The notes under the pieces were generated by a model, which made no database searches, was not told the DNA's origin, and saw nothing but the letters and a program-made list of their open reading frames with translations. DNA of 64,000 nt from Mytilus californianus (Eukaryota > Mollusca > Bivalvia > Mytilida > Mytilidae), in contig NW_026262593.1 in the NCBI RefSeq assembly GCF_021869535.1, forward strand, positions 71,822,322-71,886,321, read 5' to 3'. The position numbers and the translations under genes were made by a program. Of this stretch, positions 45,410 through 57,596 are shown in pieces (position 1 is the first letter of the stretch; each line of letters starts with the position of its first letter).

Positions 45410-45690
45410 TACCGAACTCTAAGGAAAATTCAAAACGCAAAGTCCTTTACCAAATAGCAAAATCAAAAGCCCAAACACATCAAACGAATGTAATTATACT
45501 GTCATATTCCTAACTTGGTACATGCATTTTCTCATATAGAAAATGATGGATTAAACCTGGTTTTATAGCTAGCTAAACCTCTCACTTGTATGACAGTTGC
45601 ATATAATTCCATTATATTGACAAAAATGTGTGAGCAAAACAAACCGACATAATAGGCAAAATGGTAAAAAATTGGGTACAGCAGTCAACA
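45410..45690. repeat. Dispersed retroelement-tail block
   Basis: 'caaacacatcaaacgaatg', 'ttcctaacttggtacatgc' and 'ggttttatagctagctaaac'; nearly the same as 61448-61690. Confidence 0.7.
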
Positions 45691-45699
45691 TTGTGTTCT

Positions 45700-46800
45700 A
45701 ATGTTAATCACTATAAAAACAAATAACTATTATAACAAAGAAAACAGAATGGCATATTGACACACTATTGACAAAGTACATTAGCAAAAATTAAAGACGA
45801 GAATAAAGAAATGACAATAGCAGAAGTAACACGATCGCAAATTGTATAAATACCGAGTGAAATAGATCAACCGAAACAAATAAGCAAAAATCATCATTTG
45901 GGTATCTGGTTTCAACAGTTTATGCAATAAGTCGCAAACCAACCAGCATGCTTATTGTAGTAAAGATTTAATGTGGTGCAGTAAAATTGGTACCGTTAAT
46001 GTTATCTAAATGGACATTAAACGGATAAAACGATTTCCCTAAAATTATTTACCGTATTGCCTTGTGAAGATAGGGAGATACAAGATAACATGTGCATTTT
46101 GTTCAAGTTTACATACTTTTGCCTTTTAATTGATCAAATTCGCTGTGAATGACTGTATTAAGCCCTTGATACGATAGTCTAAGGGTATTATGTTTTCCGG
46201 GTTGTGCATCGCTCCAATTCAGGTTGAAGTTTCGATTCAATGTAGCTTCCCTATAATTTGTGGTCTCGTCAATTTTCAGCTTGGTACACATGTCCATATC
46301 AATGCACACTGAATAAAAATGTATGCCAAATTATGTTTTTTACCCTGACTTCGTGGTTCACTGAATTTGGAAATTTGATAGTACAATCGAGATATGATGT
46401 ATAGACACATTCTTGTCACCTTTGTCTTCCACCATCTTCTGATGTTTAATCTGGTAAATGGTGTGTATAGTTAGTTAGAAATAACAAATGGATTATGCAG
46501 TTAGTTCTTGTTTGATCCATTTTTCACCTAACTAGGCTTGTTTAATTTCCAAAATTCAATGAAGTTCAAGATAGATTAATTCCCAAGCCTGAATGCAAAC
46601 AGGCTCAGTAATTCAAGATACAAATGCGGATAAAACTGAAACCAAATAGTGGGGACATCATGCTTGTCTATTATCTTGAAAACTTTATTAATAAAGACAA
46701 CATTGTATAAAATAAAATACTATCAGCAATAAACGATCTGAAAAAAGTGAGTTTCATCACGCGGCTCCCCCAGAGAAGTTATTGCCATTGGAAGACGATT
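45700..46800. other. Intergenic sequence, no gene recognised
   Basis: AT-rich. 46640-46740 holds the 'gtctattatcttgaaaac' phrase that recurs near 49460 and 50200. Confidence 0.5.
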
Positions 46801-46814
46801 TGTAACAGTCTATA

Positions 46815-46905
46815 CGAAAAAAAAAAGGTGTGGTATGATTGCCAATGATACAACTATCCACCAGATACCAAAATGAGGTGGATTTTAGCAAAGTTGTCTG
46901 TATTG
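46815..46905. repeat. Retroelement-tail repeat (short)
   Basis: 'aaaggtgtggtatgattgc' then 'aatgatacaactatccacc'. Confidence 0.65.
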
Positions 46906-47905
46906 TTTTGAAAAGTCTAAATGATAAAACATAAACAGTAAAAGCAAACAATGCTGATATGATTGTAACCATCATTCGGCTCCCTGATACAAGATATTAT
47001 CTGACATTTTTTGACGAGTTTTTATACGACCGCAAAAAAATTTTTGTGGTCGTATATTGGTATGACGTTGGCGTCGTCGTCGTTGTCGTCGTCGTCCGGC
47101 GTCGTCCTGCGTCGTCCGAAGACACATTGGTTTTCGCACTATAACTAGTTTAAGTGAATGGATCTCTATGAAATTTTACGACAAGGTTCCATTCCACAAA
47201 AGGAAGGTTGGGATTGATTTTGGGGGTTATGGTACCAACAGTAAAGGAATTAGGGGCCAAAAAGGGGCCAAAAATAAGCATTTTTGTAACTTCCAGACAT
47301 AACTTGTGTGTTAGTGTATGGATCTCTCTGACATTGTACCACAAGGGTCCATATCACAAAAGGAATGCTGGGATTGATTTTGGGGGTAATTGCCTCAAAA
47401 TTTTAGGAATTAGGGGCCAAAAAAGGGGCAAAAAACAAGCATTTTTCTAGTTTCATGACAATAACTTTTGTGTAAGTGTATGGATCTTTCTGAAATTGTA
47501 CTACAAGGTTCCATATCACAAAGGGAAAGCTGGAATTGAGTTTGGGGGCAATTGCCGAAACGTTTAGGAATTGGGGGCCGAAAAGGGGCCAAAAATAAGC
47601 ATTTTTTTTAGTTTCCAGACAATTCCTTGTGTTCAAATGTATGGATCTCTCTGAAATTGTACTGCAAGGTACCATACCACAAAGGGAAGGCTGGGATTGA
47701 GTTTGGGGGTGATGAATCATAAGTGGGTTCAAAAAATTTGGGGGGGGGGATTTTTTTTTTTTCCTTTTTTTACTTTTTTTCCTTTTTTTTTCTTTTAAAA
47801 TTTTCCATTTTAAGTTGGTTATTTCTGATTTATATTTAAAAGCAAATAATAATGATATGGTAGGAGATACACACCAAACAGGATGTGTAAATTATTATAT
47901 AATAA

Positions 47906-48127
47906 GTATTGTGCAGTAGCAAGAAATTTTCAATTGCACAGTATTGCACAATAGCAAGAAATCTTCAATTGCACAGTATTGCGCAATAGCAAGAAATCTT
48001 CAATTGCACAGTATTGCGCAATAGCAAGAAATATCCAATAGCACAATATTGCGCAATAGCAAGAAATTGTCAATTGTACAGTATTGCGCAATAGCAAGAA
48101 ATATTTAATTGCACAGTATTGTGCAAA
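47906..48127. repeat. 35 bp minisatellite, ~6 copies
   Basis: Unit of the form 'gtattgcgcaatagcaagaa' plus 'atcttcaattgcaca'. Units are directly adjacent with no spacers. Single or partial units occur in the sister elements at 5528 and 23435. Confidence 0.9.
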
Positions 48128-48164
48128 AGAAGATACTTCATATAAATTGCTTATTTCTTGACCA

Positions 48165-48785
48165 ATTTCAATGGGGTTTTATTCTTGAATTCTTGGGGTT
48201 CTTGAATATGCTGAATCTAACCGTGTATTTAGTTTTTGGATTTTGGGCCCCGTTTTTAAATTGGTCCACATTGAGGTCCAAAGGGTCCAAAATTAAACTT
48301 TGTTTGATTTCATCAAAAATTGAATTATTGGGGTTCTTTGATATGCCGAATCTAACCGTGTATTTAGATTCTTAATTTTTGGTTCCGTTTTCAAATTGGT
48401 CTACATTAAGGTCCAAAGGGTCCAAAATTAAACTTAGTTTGATTTTAACAAAAAATGAATTCTTAGGGTTCTTTGATATGCTGAATCTAAACATGTATTT
48501 AGATTTTTGATTATGGGCCCAGTTTTCAAGTTGGTCCAAATCGGGGTCCAAAATTAAACTTTGTTTGATTTCAACAAAAATTGAATATATGGGGTTCTTT
48601 GATATGCTGAATCGAACCATGTATTTAGATTTTTGATATTTGGGCCCCGTTATCAACTTTGTCCACATTGAGGTCAAAAGGGTCCAAAATTTAACTTTGT
48701 TTGATTTCATCAAAAATTGAATTCTTGGGGTTCTTTGATATGCTGAATCTAACCATGTATTTAGATTTTGGATATTGGACCATAA
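48165..48785. repeat. ~135 bp tandem array, about 4.5 copies
   Basis: Units share 'ttggggttctttgatatgc', 'gaatctaaccgtgtattta' and 'ggtccaaagggtccaaaa'. Unit lengths near multiples of three keep a 142-codon minus-strand frame open (48372-48800); this is a by-product of the repeat. Confidence 0.85.
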
Positions 48786-48989
48786 TAGGTGAATGTCCAA
48801 TTTAAAATTTTTAAGTTCTTAGACCACATTCATTCTGTGTCAGAAACCTATGCTGTGTCAAATATTTAATCACAATCCAAATGCAAAGCTGTATCAAGCT
48901 TGAATGTTGTGTCCATACTTGCCCCAACTGTTCAGGGTTCGACCTCTGCGGTCGTATCAAGCTGCCCCCTGCGGAGCATTTTATTTTCT

Positions 48990-50250
48990 TTTTGATTATT
49001 ATCTAAAAAAACTAGAATAGACTAAGTAAAATCTATACACTGAATATGATCAGCAATTATAAGACCTGTAAAATGCCACTAGGAGTGAAAACATCATTGT
49101 TATTGCATTTAACGATTAATAATGACAAATTCTTGCATCCTATTATTTTCTGTATATTCTAAATAAATAATACAGAAAACTTATCAAAAAATATGACCAA
49201 TTCAAGATCCTCACAATACCAGATGAATTGCACCATAAATTTGTCCCTTATGGTAAAATAAAAATAATCAGCAAATTCAAGATCTTCAAAACAACCAATG
49301 TGAAGGGAAGCCATAATTCGAATTATGCTAGGAGTTCTTGACCTTCAATGTCTTTTTTTAGCATTACAATATCTATAAAAATGCTGATATGACTTAAACC
49401 ATCATTCGGCTCTTCATAAGACTTTGTGCCCTGAATCGACGATTATTGATGAGTTTTAGCATTGTCTATTATCTTAAAAACTAATTAATAGACAGACACG
49501 TTAAACATTAAAAATGACCAACAGTACAAGATCTGCAAACATTCCTTATCATTGAAACCATAAATTGACTACTGGTGGTCTATTATCCCACGATGGTATC
49601 ACCCGGTCAGTAGCTCAGTACTAAAGTACGGGTATACATTAATTGATATTGTTTTATTGAAATTAACTGCTTCGATATTATTTAAAATTAAGGGATGTTT
49701 AACCCTGGTACCAAGCCTAGGTATGATTTCTAGTCTCGAGATAGCTAATCTTTGTCTAATAGATTGAGACACCATCAAATGTGACTAATTTGTACTTACC
49801 ATTACCAACACCAGGGGAGCCATTTGTGGAGCAGGATATGCTAACCATTACCGTACCACCTGAAATCGTCCCCAGTATTTGGTTGGGTTTGTGCTCATCT
49901 GTCTTTTCTTTTCTATGTAGTGTTTTGTTGTCGCTTTTCGTTTTTCGGCATGTTTTAATTGGCCTCTACGACTTGTGATTTTTTATTGTCCCTTTGGTAT
50001 TTTCCGCCTTTTTCATCCATGATGAGTTTATTTAGTTATTTACAACTTTATCTGCTAATCCACGTTTCCATGTTATATATGTGGTGGTCTCGAGAATTAC
50101 TGAAGAGTAGTTATTTGTCGAAATACGTATTTGGCACAGCATAATTAGTATAGTTACAGAAGTAATTGGCCTTGCGTAACGATTTTTGATGATTTTTTGT
50201 TCATGATCTTGAAAACTATTATAGACAGAATATAATCAGCAATAAAAGAT
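48990..50250. other. Intergenic decayed repeats
   Basis: 'atgatcagcaattataaga' and 'accatcattcggctc' phrases link this to 46.97 kb and 5.85 kb. 49790-50010 resembles the sense 3' region of RT elements ('tttttcggcatg', 'gtccctttggtat'). No intact gene. Confidence 0.5.
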
Positions 50251-50277
50251 CTTAAAGATGCGTAAACAGAACGATTA

Positions 50278-50291
50278 ACCGGTTAACCGGT
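50278..50291. promoter_or_regulatory. ACCGGTTAACCGGT palindrome
   Basis: Perfect 14 bp palindrome containing AACCGGTT (50285 side partial), the consensus of Grainyhead/CP2 factors. No gene starts close by; function is speculative. Confidence 0.35.
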
Positions 50292-50299
50292 AGTTTAGG

Positions 50300-52090
50300 A
50301 GATGCGTAAAGGCCTTATCTTCAGTACTTTACAAATGCACGGTTTTATGATACGATGAATTGAAGTTTATCTATGGGTATTTTAAGGCTTGGACTTGTGG
50401 ATTCCCGGATACGTTTTTCTTTTAAAAATCCAATAATAATATGAATACTATGGCGTTTGTATTAATTTCAGATTGAGAAAATGAAAATCTTCTTCATCTT
50501 GGCGAATTGACAAAGTCTAGATCTGAAACCGAGGATTGTTTCTATTCTGGTGTCTCTGAAACATCTGTGCAGTGTTTCAATTTGAGATGATTAAGCGTGT
50601 TACTAGTACACCCAGCATACATTAATTCCAGTATGAGAAAGCCTAGGACAACGGAAATGTTATATTTACATGTTGGTCTACGTAATATTACCTGTAATAA
50701 ATCGAAGTGAAATAGATCGTAATATATTGTATCAACTTATAACTGTTCAAATGCATGTATGCTAATTATGTTTACTTAAGAACTTGCCCCGAGCTGATAG
50801 ACAAGTTTTCTTTGTGCTAATTAATTTTGTAAGATTGGAATCCGTTTAAGATCACCCATGTAAGAACAAAGGAGTTGGTATGTAGGTTAAAGTAAGTAGC
50901 ACGACGATGATTTTAGCTACGATTTTGTGAATACACCTTGCACCTACTTTTAATAATACATATCTGTATATTAAAACAATCAACACAAAGGTGATATTCA
51001 TGTTGTATCAAGCGTACTTTATCAATAGAGATGCGGAAGATATCAAAGATATATACCTATTAAAAAAAACGTATTTTGTAAAATTCTTCCTTTTAACTAT
51101 ATTCGTTTTGAAGATAACATCTCTCTCTTTTATGGTATAAACTTAAATAGTTGTGATAGCACACATATTTTCATTTTAAATCGATAGGAAGTTTACAAGA
51201 AGTTTGCAAAACAAACAAGGTAAGAATTATATTGTATGGTTTGAAATTATACAGAGAGACCCTATAACCTGAAAAAAAGTTCTGTTTATCGTGTACTCTA
51301 AAAGAACATTAGCAAACAACTATCAAACAAGTTGAAGGTTAAGCTAGCTATAAAACTAGCTTAAAATCATCGTTGCCTGTACCATGTCATGAATATGAGA
51401 GCTATTTTCCACTCGTTTCGTTGGATGAAATTGTCGAGGGTTAAGATTTGTCAGATATTATGGACCCCCCTTTTTTAATTTACCTTGGAGTTTGTTAATA
51501 CATTTTTGTTGTTTAAGATAGTGCTATCTCATGTTGTAAATAACATTTCAAAACTATTTCAACATGAAGAAATGGTCATAAATATATAATTTTGTAGAAA
51601 GAATATACCTATAAGATCTTTATTCTTTCAGTGTTTCTGGAACATGTTTCAATAGTAACTTTTTTGATATCGCAAAGAACGTCTAACTTCGAGTAAAAAC
51701 TGAAAACAAACCCAATGATCCGTTCAATTATGTATAATTGTATGATGGAAATTGGTCATTATGATTTGAAAAACACTCGAAAAACTATATATTCAAAAGT
51801 ATATATTACATAAATGAAAAGTCAATTCATCTAAGACCAACTATGCTGAGGTTGTTGGTATCCTAGTTTATAAATAATTTCTGAGAATTTATCAAAGGTA
51901 AATTCAAAAGTTTTTCAAAATGATGTGAGTACCGAAGCACTGACTACTGAGCTGATGATACCTTTTGGAACTAATAGTGATCAGCAGAGGTATTGATTCA
52001 GTGGTAGAATATGTAAATAATAATATATTTATTTGCTGAGTTGAAGCACTCTTTTCGATTTATCTTAATCAGGAGAGTTCAAACCTTATA
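50300..52090. other. Intergenic sequence, nothing recognised
   Basis: AT-rich, apparently low in repeats, with no supportable gene. Confidence 0.5.
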
Positions 52091-52091
52091 A

Positions 52092-52354
52092 AAATGAATA
52101 AGCCAATGATGTTAACCAACTTATTTTCGCGGATACTTTATTTTACGTTTAGCCTTTTCTATCCAAATTCGCGGCGATTTAATTTCGCAATTTTCAAATT
52201 TATTTAATGTAGTAAGACAAGGACAGATCCAGGTTTTAGATTTTCGCGACGATTTATATTCGCGTTATTTTTCTTCTCGCGAAAGTCGCGAAAATAAATC
52301 GTTCGCGAAAATTAGTTGGGTTACAGTATTTTAACATCATTGGCTTATTCATTT
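52092..52354. mobile_element. MITE of the CGCGAAAATTAGTTGG type with extra 24 bp inverted flanks
   Basis: The core matches 59456-59674 in reverse orientation ('ccaacttattttcgcgg', 'cgcgaaaattagttggg'). Outside it, 52092-52115 and 52331-52354 are perfect 24 bp inverted repeats, so the whole unit is a longer foldback. Confidence 0.8.
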
Positions 52355-52499
52355 CTATTTATTTTGCATATCTAAGATTAAATTATATACCACAGAGATA
52401 AAACGAATAGAAGTAGCAAAAATATTTGAAACGGTTGAACTAAAGATCAAACTGCTATTCTGGTATCTAAAGATCTAAGACTGCGAAAACATGTCTCTA

Positions 52500-53030
52500 G
52501 TGAGTTGAGACACCGACATATAGTATCGGTCAACCAATTCGTTTTTCCTCATAACTCTGTTGCAACAATTTTTATCTTAACTCCTTCTTTAAAGTAAATA
52601 TTGAATTTGTGAAGTATTTGTATAATAAATCAAACGCTCAGTCCGTCACAATCCTGATTGATCGTTAGGTAATCTTTGAATAATTGGTAACTGATCATTG
52701 ACCATGACTTATTTGTAACGGCTTGTGTATCGCTTATTACTTGGGCCGACGTGTATAAGTACTGTAACACTGTAGTAGAAATATATGTAGAATGACAAAA
52801 AGTACATTTGATCAAATATCGGATGGATATGAACTAATTAAGTTCGTCTTTTTGTCGTTTTCGTATTTTAACATGATGTTGTCAGATTTTCGTCGACTTA
52901 TGAGTTTTGAATGTCCCCGTGATATCTTCTGTCACAACAGACTCCGAACTCCGAGGAAAATTTAAAACGGAAAGTCCCTCATCAAATGGTAAAATCAAAA
53001 GCTCAAACACATCAAACGAATGGATAACAA
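52500..53030. repeat. Retroelement-tail fragments
   Basis: 52500-52560 ('gagacaccgacatatagta') resembles 37605-37640. 52944-53025 has 'aaatcaaaagctcaaacac'. 52846-52925 is a fragment in the opposite sense. Confidence 0.55.
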
Positions 53031-55089
53031 AGTAGATTTATTCTTCAATATTAACTCTTCTGCTGTTTATGCTTCCTCAATATTCTCATCTTCACTAAAA
53101 CATACTTCGTAATCAATTGTTTGTCTTCATCATGTTTAGATGATGAACAGTCACTACCTTCAGAATCTAATCAAATACTAGTTCTTCTTGAATTGGAAAC
53201 AAAATGTTAAATGTTTAAAATGTTTCTTAATTTCTTTCACGCGTCACAAGTGTTGGCTTATGGTTGTTATGTTAACAGATCGAACCATAGGCTCTCCAGA
53301 CATTACATAATGTAATAAACTACCATTTCTTCCTTCAAAGCCTTTTCTTATCTTTCAAGGAAATCAATAAATCTGTTTCATCAATTTTTAAACATAAACA
53401 ATACTGTTACACTGTACTTTATGTATTCTAAAATGTATCAAATTTATATTTATAACAATTTTTCCCATACAGGTAATCGAGTCATCCATCTTATTTATCC
53501 TAATTTCTATTTCCGGATTGTCACAAAATAAACAATTTTTAGAAAAAAGGAGAGTTTACTTTATTATTAATGAAAATATACTTTAACTAAAGTGGCATTA
53601 TAGCTACGAGATATGTAAAAAAATAATGTATGATTTTTTTTGTTCAATCGTTAATGAACGTGAAAAAATGAAGTAATAATTCGCTTTTAGCAGCCAGTAT
53701 GGTTCAATTTTGTCAACATGAGCCAAGAAACATCGCGGATGAATTATTTACTTGCAAGTGAATAATTCGACCCCATTGAAGCCGTATTCATGTGACCTTC
53801 AATTTAACCCCTTAGCTAGAGATGGGTTACGCATGAATTATGCGTGCTCAGTTATTAAAAGGAAAAGAATGTCAACATTGAAAGTGAGACAAGGGTTGAC
53901 TGATTCGATCCACAAAAACTCATTCCTATACAGGTGAAAACGATGATTAACATATATTTTTAACCTATAATATGAAATCAAACAGACCTAGAAAAATCCA
54001 ATTGCACGAGTTCGCTATCTATTTATATCTACATGTTTTGTTTATATAGAATTATATGACCGTCGGCAGTCTTCGGAGGTCACCTAGATAATTAATAAGA
54101 TGGCGTCTAGACTAAAATATACGAGAAATGTTGATACATATTATCGATCCCATGCGTTGTAAATTGTCTATTTTAGACTTTTGATAATTTGTATATACGT
54201 TTTCGTATATTAGAAATTAAATATGAGAATTTGAGTCAAATTGGCGAACAAGAATTTGACAGCTAATGCTTAAAAGTCTTTTTTGTATTTTGGGAATCAG
54301 TCTAAAAATAATAATTATACTTCTGCCTTCTAGGCGCAAAATACCGAGTTGTTGAGAAAATTGAGACCTCGGTAAGCTCCGGAAATTTTTCTGGAAGTCT
54401 TTATTATGGGTCGGTTACCTGATTTTCCGGTTCTATTATTTTTATTTTGCGTTGACGAAGAATACAAAACTCATCAGAGCTACTAGTCTTATGAACATGT
54501 AAATGGGGTTCCTTATTTTGATTAAAAGCAAAATAATCTTTAAATTATAAACAGTATTTTTTAAAATGAAATGGTTGGATTCATTACGTTTGAGGAAGTG
54601 AATAAACTCTGTTTATTTTCAGTCAAGTATGTTTACTAATACAAGGAAGTATTGCAAGCCAAAATCGTAATTTTATCAACGTAAAATATAAACGACTACA
54701 CTTTATCAATGTTTGAAAACTGTACGCATTCATAATGTAGTTTTTAAGAAATCCGATAATTTTGAACGTAAATATTCATTGATAAAATAAAGGTCAGGTG
54801 ACATTTTTTAAGGAAATGCAGATGAAAAATAAATATACAAATAGGAATTTCAAGTTATTAATATAATTGTAAATATCATATTTATGTTAGAGAAGTTTGG
54901 TGAATTAAAAGCTTTTATGCGTGGGCATAATAGTTTTCAACCTATTTTATCACAACAAGGTATTATTATTGATATATCGTAGAAAATTGTTTTACTTCAT
55001 TTCATTACAGAAAGCTCTGACACTTATAGTTTTAATACATCATAAAATATTGCACATAAAAAGAAAACAGTATGATTTTTTTTTTTTAG
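53030..55089. other. Sequence upstream of the HEPN gene
   Basis: 53700-54300 contains sequence I recognise as recurrent in mussels ('accgtcggcagtcttcgg', 'aagatggcgtctagac'), so it may be a repeat or a duplicated promoter. It also holds a short open frame (53752-53937) of unknown nature. A 5' non-coding exon of the HEPN gene may be here, unproven. Confidence 0.45.
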
Positions 55090-55979
55090 ATATGACATCA
55101 AAAGATAAAACGAACTATTTCAAGTTGGTTGCATTAACGGTTAATATTGCATATAATGTAATCTGGAAATATATAAGCGAAAGAATACTTGATTCCTTAA
55201 GTTTTGAATCATTTCTGAATGTAAAAAAGGAAAAGCACAAGTTGGTTCACTTGTATGAAACAAAAGATTGCTGTGAATGTTTGTCGGAAAAGATAAATGG
55301 ACAAAGATTGATATCAAGAAAACAATTACTCCTATTATATAATTCAGATGAAACACAGCAGATTAAAAGTCACATTAAATATACTGGCGGGAAAATGTCC
55401 CAAACATGCATCTGTAATTATTCTGCAATAGAAAAAATTAATGTGAAAATAGTTGATATCACACTCGCCAACCATATAATTCAGCAATGTGGAAAGCACG
55501 AGTTAGGGGTAAATAATTGGATAGAACAAATCAAAGACGTGCGAAACGAAATTTTCCATTTATCAGATATACAAAAATTAACAGACGAAAGATTTAGCCG
55601 GAAATGGACAAAATTAGAAGGATCCATATTGGGAATAGCGCAACTAATAGACACTCATTATGCCGAGCAAATTAAGAACAATATTCTGCAAACAAAAACG
55701 CTTTCTTTTATTCCTGATTACATGTTGAAGTATGAGATACTATGTCGTGACTACTGGAAACATAAATGTGCTGAATTTGAGGTAAGATATTGAGGTATGG
55801 TCATATATTAAAAAAATAGTAATTTGTTTTTCACAGGATGGTCCCTAATTGTTACTCAAAAACTATAACGCAAACGCTTAACCATGAAAATTGTATTCTT
55901 AAAAACTATGTCGGCTCATGATTAATTTTTTTTCAGTGTAATTTCCATTGAAACTTTAGAAAACATGATAATAATAATG

Positions 55980-56046
<67 letters not shown>

Positions 56047-56257
56047 TGATGATGATGATCGATATAAACTTGTTTTATCTTTTCATATTACTTGTTTTAT
56101 CTTTATATGTATATGATACTTTATGAAGAGAGTGCAGATTCTAGAAATTGAACAAAAATCAGCCGAACTTCACTTTCATGTGCCAGAAATTTTCAATAAA
56201 TCCATGAAAACAGACTGCCAGACAACCATGAACAAAATACGTAAATATGCAGAGTAA
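55090..56257 (+). CDS. HEPN-domain protein, DZIP3-like (two exons)
   Basis: Exon 1 (ATG 55092, to 55781) follows a T-tract and TTTAG acceptor and ends at donor GTAAGA. Exon 2 (56138-56257) follows GTGCAG and ends in TAA; phase 0 joins them into ~269 residues. The frame stays open upstream of the ATG to 54921, but that part is hydrophobic and sits in the acceptor tract, so the later start is preferred. Residues 151-156 are RNEIFH, an Rx4H motif that in HEPN RNases is catalytic. Cysteine motifs CCEC (60-63) and CIC (106-108) recall the Cys-rich insert of mollusc DZIP3-like HEPN proteins. No other domain follows; family members often carry death-fold, NACHT or ring domains. The C-terminus (EIEQKSAELHF) is charged and probably helical. 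Role in immunity or RNA decay is inference. Confidence 0.8.
55967..56060 (+). repeat. (TAA)n / (GAT)n microsatellite in HEPN intron
   Basis: About 26 TAA units with two interruptions, followed by a short GAT run, within the 356 bp intron of the HEPN gene. Confidence 0.95.
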
Positions 56258-56467
56258 TAGTCAATAACAAATGAGTTTTTACTTCGAAATGCGATATGAT
56301 AACGGGACTTCAGATATAAAAGGTTTGAGCTTTTCAAAACACCGCCATATGCCGTACAAGTATATGTCTGTCCAAAGCCAGGTTCATATAATTCAGTGTT
56401 TGTCGTTGGTTACTCTTGGCATATTTGTTGTATCAAGATTAAGTAGTTTGTTTTTTTTTAGTTTATA

Positions 56468-56580
56468 TAAAAAAAAAGATGTGGTATGATTGCAAATGAG
56501 ACAAATCTTCACAAGAGACCAAAATGACATAGAATTTGACAACTATTGGTCACCGTACGTCCTTCAACAATGAACAAATA
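56468..56580. repeat. Retroelement-tail repeat (short)
   Basis: 'aagatgtggtatgattgc' then 'gagaccaaaatgacatag'. It lies just past the HEPN gene. Confidence 0.7.
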
Positions 56581-56867
56581 ATTAGATTTTTTTACACGCA
56601 TTCATGTCACACACAGTATTTTTTTTCCTCATTTCATGGTATGTGATGGTTTTGCGAATTTTTGAAGATCATACGGCGATATATAGTTACTAACATCCAC
56701 GTACTTGGGTCTCTGGTGAATATCTGTACCTATTTTGGTAAATAGTTTAAACATATTTTTATATAATTGCAATTTACGAATGTTAAATTTGAACAAAATA
56801 TGATATTCATTTGTCTTGGCTTTTTAGTGAATCATCCAAAAACGTCCTTTTAATTAATGTAAAATTG

Positions 56868-57590
56868 AGAATGGAAATGGGGAATGTGTCAAAGAGACAA
56901 CAACTCGACCATAGAGAAGACAACAGCCGAAGGCCACCAATGGGTCTTCAATGCAGCGAGAAACTCGCGCACCTGGAGGCGTCCTTCAGCTGGCCCCTAA
57001 ACAAATATGTATACTAGTTCAGTGATAATGGACGTCATACTAAACTCTAAATTATACACAGGAAACTAAAATTAAAAATGATACAAGACTAACAAAGGCC
57101 AGAGGCTCCTGACTTGGGACAGGCGCAAAAACTGCGGCGGGGTTAAACATGTTTTTTTTAGATCTCAACCCTACCCCTATACCTCTAGCCAATGTAGAAA
57201 AAACAAACGCACAACAGTACGCACAGTAAAACTCAGTATAAGAGAAGTCCTAGTCCGATGTCATAGGAAACAAAAGAAAATAAACAAAGTGACAATAATA
57301 CATAAATAACAACAGACTACTAGCAGTTACTGACATGCCAGCTCCAGACCTCAATTAAACTGATTGAAAGATTATGTCTTCATCATATGAATATCAGGCA
57401 CAATCCCTCCTGTTAGGGGTTTAGTATTATACCGTCATAAAATATATGAGAAGAACATAACCCGTGTCATGCCAACAACTGGTTTGAGAATAGATGTGTT
57501 TAATTCCGATGCAAAGACCTTATAAGTGAATCAATATTAAAGCCAAAATATGCAATCTTTAATGACCTGACAACAGTATCGTAACTCTAT
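56868..57590 (-). repeat. 3' tail of the RT element
   Basis: It follows the RT pseudogene on the minus strand without a break. Its outer half is duplicated at 16911-17236, which lacks any RT sequence. It includes 'ctcctgacttgggacagg'. Confidence 0.75.
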
Positions 57591-57596
57591 CCCTTC

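Larger units (their letters stand above)
47024..48957. mobile_element. TACGACCGCA-type element, most complete copy
   Basis: TACGACCGCA (47025-47034) and TGCGGTCGTA (48947-48956) form perfect inverted ends. Order inside: a GTCGTC-rich stretch (47070-47120); three ~161 bp units (47278, 47439, 47600); a T-rich tract; a 35 bp array (47906-48127); a ~135 bp array (48165-48780); and the right module 'ctgtatcaagcttgaat'. No transposase is present. Confidence 0.8.

Noticed and set aside
47906..48127. Regular 35 bp repeats resembling a CRISPR array
   Set aside because: Units are directly adjacent with no unique spacers; this is a eukaryotic minisatellite within a mobile element.
48372..48800. 142-codon open frame on the minus strand
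   Set aside because: It is a shadow of the ~135 bp tandem array, whose unit length keeps the frame open; no family resemblance.
49781..50144. Two overlapping plus-strand open frames with hydrophobic content
   Set aside because: The sequence resembles non-coding 3' parts of dispersed retroelements.
53752..53937. 61-codon open frame upstream of the HEPN gene
   Set aside because: No recognised family, no splice support, and the region looks repetitive.
54455..54500. Possible second hammerhead on the minus strand (CTGATGAG)
   Set aside because: The required GAAA after stem II is missing and the stems do not close.
54921..55091. Upstream N-terminal extension of the HEPN frame
   Set aside because: It is hydrophobic, AT-driven, and runs through a T-tract and AG acceptor; most likely intron.
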